Source: Nicotiana tabacum (taxonomy: Eukaryota > Streptophyta > Magnoliopsida > Solanales > Solanaceae). From it: a DNA stretch of 64,000 nucleotides. The translations under genes and the position numbers were made by a program. Numbering within the stretch: position 1 is the first letter of the stretch; every line of letters begins with the position of its first letter. Shown here in pieces: positions 60,885 to 64,000 of this stretch. The stretch covers positions 134,058,237-134,122,236 of the forward strand of contig NC_134101.1 of the NCBI RefSeq assembly GCF_000715075.1, read 5' to 3'. Below the pieces are notes generated by a model, which was not told the origin of the DNA, made no database searches, and saw only the letters and a list, made by a program, of their open reading frames with translations.

Positions 60885-62162
60885 GTCACATACGATTTCT
60901 TTTGGAACTCCAAACCGGCATATGATATTTTGCCAAATGAAGTCCCTGACTTCTTTTTTCCCGCACCTGCTTCTACCCACTTGGTGAAATAATTTGTTAG
61001 TACTAATAAAAATTGTACCTTTCCTTTAGCTTGTGGTAAGGGACCACGATATCCATCCCCCACTTCATAAAAGGCCATAGTACAATAACCGAATGTAATA
61101 ACTCCGTTGGGAGATGCATGTTATTGCTATACCACTGGCATTTGTCACACTTGGCCACAAAATATTCCACATCTTCTTCTATTTTGTGCCAATAATATCC
61201 TACTTTAATTAGAGATTTTGCCAAGGATGTTCCTCCTACGTGATTTCCACAGTGCCCCTCATGTACTTCTCTCATCACATATTCTATTTGAGAAGATCTG
61301 AGACATCTTGCTAAAGGTCCACCGAACATCTTTCGATATAGGTTGCCACGATCCAAACAATAACGGGCAGCTTTTCATCAAAGTGACTGAACCTTTTTCT
61401 TATCTTCAGGTACAATTCCGTACTGCAAAAAATTAACGATCTCGTTTCTCCAATACCAAGATAAATTATTGAAATTTACCTCGTTTTTGTCCTGACCGAG
61501 TGCTGAATGAAACAAATGTTTTACAGAAGCATTTTCTTCATTTGTCACTTCTGCAGCGGATGCAAGATTAGCTAATGCGTCTGCTTCAGCATTTTCCTCC
61601 CTAGGTATTTACACGATTTTCCAAGATTGGAATTTCCTGATTAAGTCTCGTGACTTTTCCAAATATTGATGCATCTTCGCTTCGCTAGCTATATAAGTCC
61701 CTTGCATTTGATTTACTACAAACTGTGAGTCACTTTTGATTATAATCTGCACTATTGCGAGCTCTCGTGCTAATTCCTGACCTGCAATTACAACTTTATA
61801 TTCTGTTTCATTGTTAGTAATGGGATGACACTTTATTGCCTACCTTATGGTTTCTCCTGAAGGCGGGATTAGTACAATGCCTAAACATGCTCCTTTAACA
61901 TTTGAAGAGCCATCAGTAAATAGGGTCCAAGTACCCATATTTGACCCGTTGAAAACCTGCAGTTTTTTGTCTGCTTCTGGAACTAACCCTGGGCTGAAGT
62001 CTGCCATGAAATCTGCTAAAACCTGTGATTTTATTGCAGTTCTAGGTTGATATGTGATATCATATTCACTTAGTTATATAGCCCACTTGGCTAATCTACC
62101 TGATAGTTCTTGCTTATGCAATATATTTCTTAAGGGGTAAGCAGTCACTACAGAGATAGGGT
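60885..62162 (-). pseudogene. Tat/Ogre-like RNase H and integrase relic
   Basis: On the minus strand, from 62162 down: an end-of-RT stretch (YDITYQPR, AIKSQVLADF), RNase H with FTDGSSN, NNETEY, IKSDSQFVVNQM and ADALANLAS, then the integrase zinc domain HEGHCGNHVGG ... CDKCQW (61260-61110) and the start of the core (WGMDIV, LTNYFTKWVEAGA). It ends EIVCD at 60885, where the E2 LTR cuts in at the second catalytic Asp. In-frame stops lie near 62075, 61845, 61608 and 61380, and the frame shifts near 61030. The motif AIKSQ-LADF is characteristic of the Tat lineage. Its sequence continues under neither neighbour. Non-functional. Confidence 0.83.
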
Positions 62163-64000
62163 TGTCACGCCCCAAACCTGGGGAGGCGTGGCTGGCACTC
62201 GGCGCCGTATTGGCCCGAGCGAACCATTTTTTTTGTTTTTGTACAACTGTAACTGGAAAAATACTGTACCACTGAATTATTTTTCTTAAAACATGAATAC
62301 ATATTGACCGTCAAGGCCTTTAACATACTGTACAAACTAATACTCTATCTACAAAGCCACTAAGATTAACTGACATCAAATGGGACAGGGTACCGGCTTA
62401 CCCATAAGTCTGTAGTAAAACTCTGACACGATGACGCATAGACTTGGCTGCACTCCGAATGAGGTGAAGTTTTACCGATCCTTCGCTGAATGTTAGTCTC
62501 GTCTATTATGAGGGCTCGTCAAACTGATTATCTATACCTATAGGCATGAATGCAGCATCCCCGATAAAAGGACGTCAGTATGAATAATGTACTGAGTATG
62601 TAAGGCGTGTAAATAAATATATAAAGAGCATGGAAGAAACATGGAGTAAAGGACCCAACCTGGAAGTCTGAATAGCTCTATAAATCATGAAATATTTATA
62701 ATGTCATACACATGCGTATAAATATCATATGATGCATAGGTCTGTACATAGATAACATCATCAAACCTCTGAGGGCATCCCATCATATCATCTCGGCCAC
62801 TGTGGGCAAATCGTCAACGTATAATAACTGATTAGGTGGTGGTGCGCATATAACGTCGTAACCTTTTCCCATATATATATATATATATAACGTCCTCTGG
62901 TCATGGGTCAATATACATGTATGAACGAATGCAATGCTTGAGAAGTACATCAATAAAATCTCTTAGAATCAGTGTGACTACATGAATAGATTTGAAAACC
63001 ATCTATTGAAGTAAAAATGCAGACAAATTTATGCGACTAAAACCAAAGTTGTGCATGTTTGTGATGACTTATATGTAATTGACTTGTTAGGACTGACTAT
63101 TGAAGCATCTGCATTTTGTTCAGAAAGTAAGAACAGTGCCTTTCAAAATAAGCAAATACCTTTGAAGTGTTTGTGTAGGACAATATTCACCACCATGCTT
63201 AAGGATTCAAGGTGTATGTCATGTGTCATAATTGAAATACCATTGGGAACTTAGTCTTAGCTTAGGGATAGTTTGAGTAGATTGTCATGTTCCTCCGATT
63301 GTATGCCACTTGTAACTTTGTAATGCCACATTTTATCTATTCTTGAAGTAATTATATTATATTTAAAAGAAAAAGATCTCTGTGTAGGTGTACATGATAA
63401 AAAAGAAATGTGTTTTTCGGAGTGTCATAAGATCATGATGTCTTTGATTAATATCATGAAATAAACTTTATCAATTTACGTATTTTTTGAGACTCGTGAA
63501 CAGATGATAGAATAATAGGCCGTGTGGGGAATCAAGAATATAAACATCTTTAGCATTTCTATGAATAGAGTCATTTATGAAAGTTGTGCATTTGCTCGTT
63601 TCGTTTGTATTATTTGGATCATGCCAAAAAAAAAGAAGGGATAGCCTTAACATACCTGGATTAGGGAAAAATCCGTATGATATTCTTGGCAAAGATTACA
63701 CCGTACTCCCTTATAATCCCAAAATCTCACGCTGCTAATTTGCTAAGAAATCTCGTTGAATTTTGGTTGAAGAATGAAAATCTTCACTGAACTGGAATGT
63801 TACTATCCAAAATTATTACAGGAAGTAATCTAAGAGTGAAATCATGCCAGAGAATTTAATATATCTCTCTTTTGTTAATGTTTACCAAGCCAGCAAACAT
63901 ATTTGCATTACTCCCCTTCATAGGTTTGAATAAAGCTTCAAGCTCAACCACCATTATCATCTGACGCATATGGCATCTTTGACTTCAATGTGATTCTGCA
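62163..64000 (-). repeat. E3: inverted family E LTR, cut by window end
   Basis: Low end TGTCACGCCCC is an LTR terminus on the minus strand (GGGGCGTGACA). 62580-62880 and 63480-63750 match E2 inverted (TACGTCGTAACC-type block and the GGGAGTACGGTG / AATATCATACGGATTTTT stretch). The terminal ~100 bp differ from E2, so this is a subfamily. The other end is beyond 64000. No primer-binding site lies at its inner side, so it may be a solo LTR inserted in the pol relic. Confidence 0.7.

Noticed and set aside
61847..62050. Plus-strand 67-codon frame
   Set aside because: It is the antisense of the Tat-like RNase H relic, which has clear DGSSN, ETEY and SDSQ motifs.
62870..62890. TA-dinucleotide run as a promoter
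   Set aside because: It is a simple microsatellite within the E3 LTR at a site not matching a TATA position in E2; no other support.

Overview
The window is repeat-dense nuclear DNA from a flowering plant. It is a nest of LTR retrotransposons and their remains, and I see no host gene, rRNA, tRNA or bacterial feature. Tail-to-head landmarks (polypurine tract, LTR, 12-nt primer-binding site matching plant initiator-Met tRNA, TGGTATCAGAGC) let most of it be parsed. The LTR styles look like those of Solanaceae (Nicotiana-like); that is recognition from memory and only moderately certain.

I use working family names. Family C is a Tekay/del-type chromovirus with integrase plus chromodomain (C1 1-2295, C2 24864-27495). 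Family B is a Ty3/gypsy-derived element with ~1.18-kb LTRs that have multiplied into head-to-tail arrays (B1 2296-5952; B2 27496-31151 continuing at 41171-43242; B3 on the minus strand 52696-57046). Family A is a LARD-like element: ~3.1-3.7-kb LTRs and a ~3.8-4.3-kb inner region with no recognisable gag or pol (A1 5953-12790 plus strand; A2 12791-23205 minus; A3 31152-41170 plus, complete; A4 43717-52695 minus). Family E has ~2-kb LTRs (E1 23476-24863, E2 57264-60884, E3 62163-64000). A Tat/Ogre-like RNase H-integrase relic (60885-62162, minus) is cut by E2 and E3.

Layout: positions 1-12790 (C1, B1, A1) and 25200-about 38030 (C2, B2, A3) are two copies of one segment, offset by about 25.2 kb. 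They share the same nested insertions, so B came first, C inserted into B coding sequence, A inserted into a B LTR array, and the whole block was then duplicated. In the left copy, A1 is broken at 12790 and fused to the inverted element A2. Right of 43.7 kb the same families occur in inverted orientation (A4 next to B3), giving a crudely palindromic arrangement.

Nothing here is likely to make a complete functional polyprotein. C carries stop codons shared by both copies plus private ones; B has an RT-like relic and a 233-codon open frame conserved between copies; A appears non-coding and would need enzymes supplied by other elements. The most unusual features are the B LTR arrays, whose unit joints fall exactly at the primer-binding site, and the long non-coding A elements.
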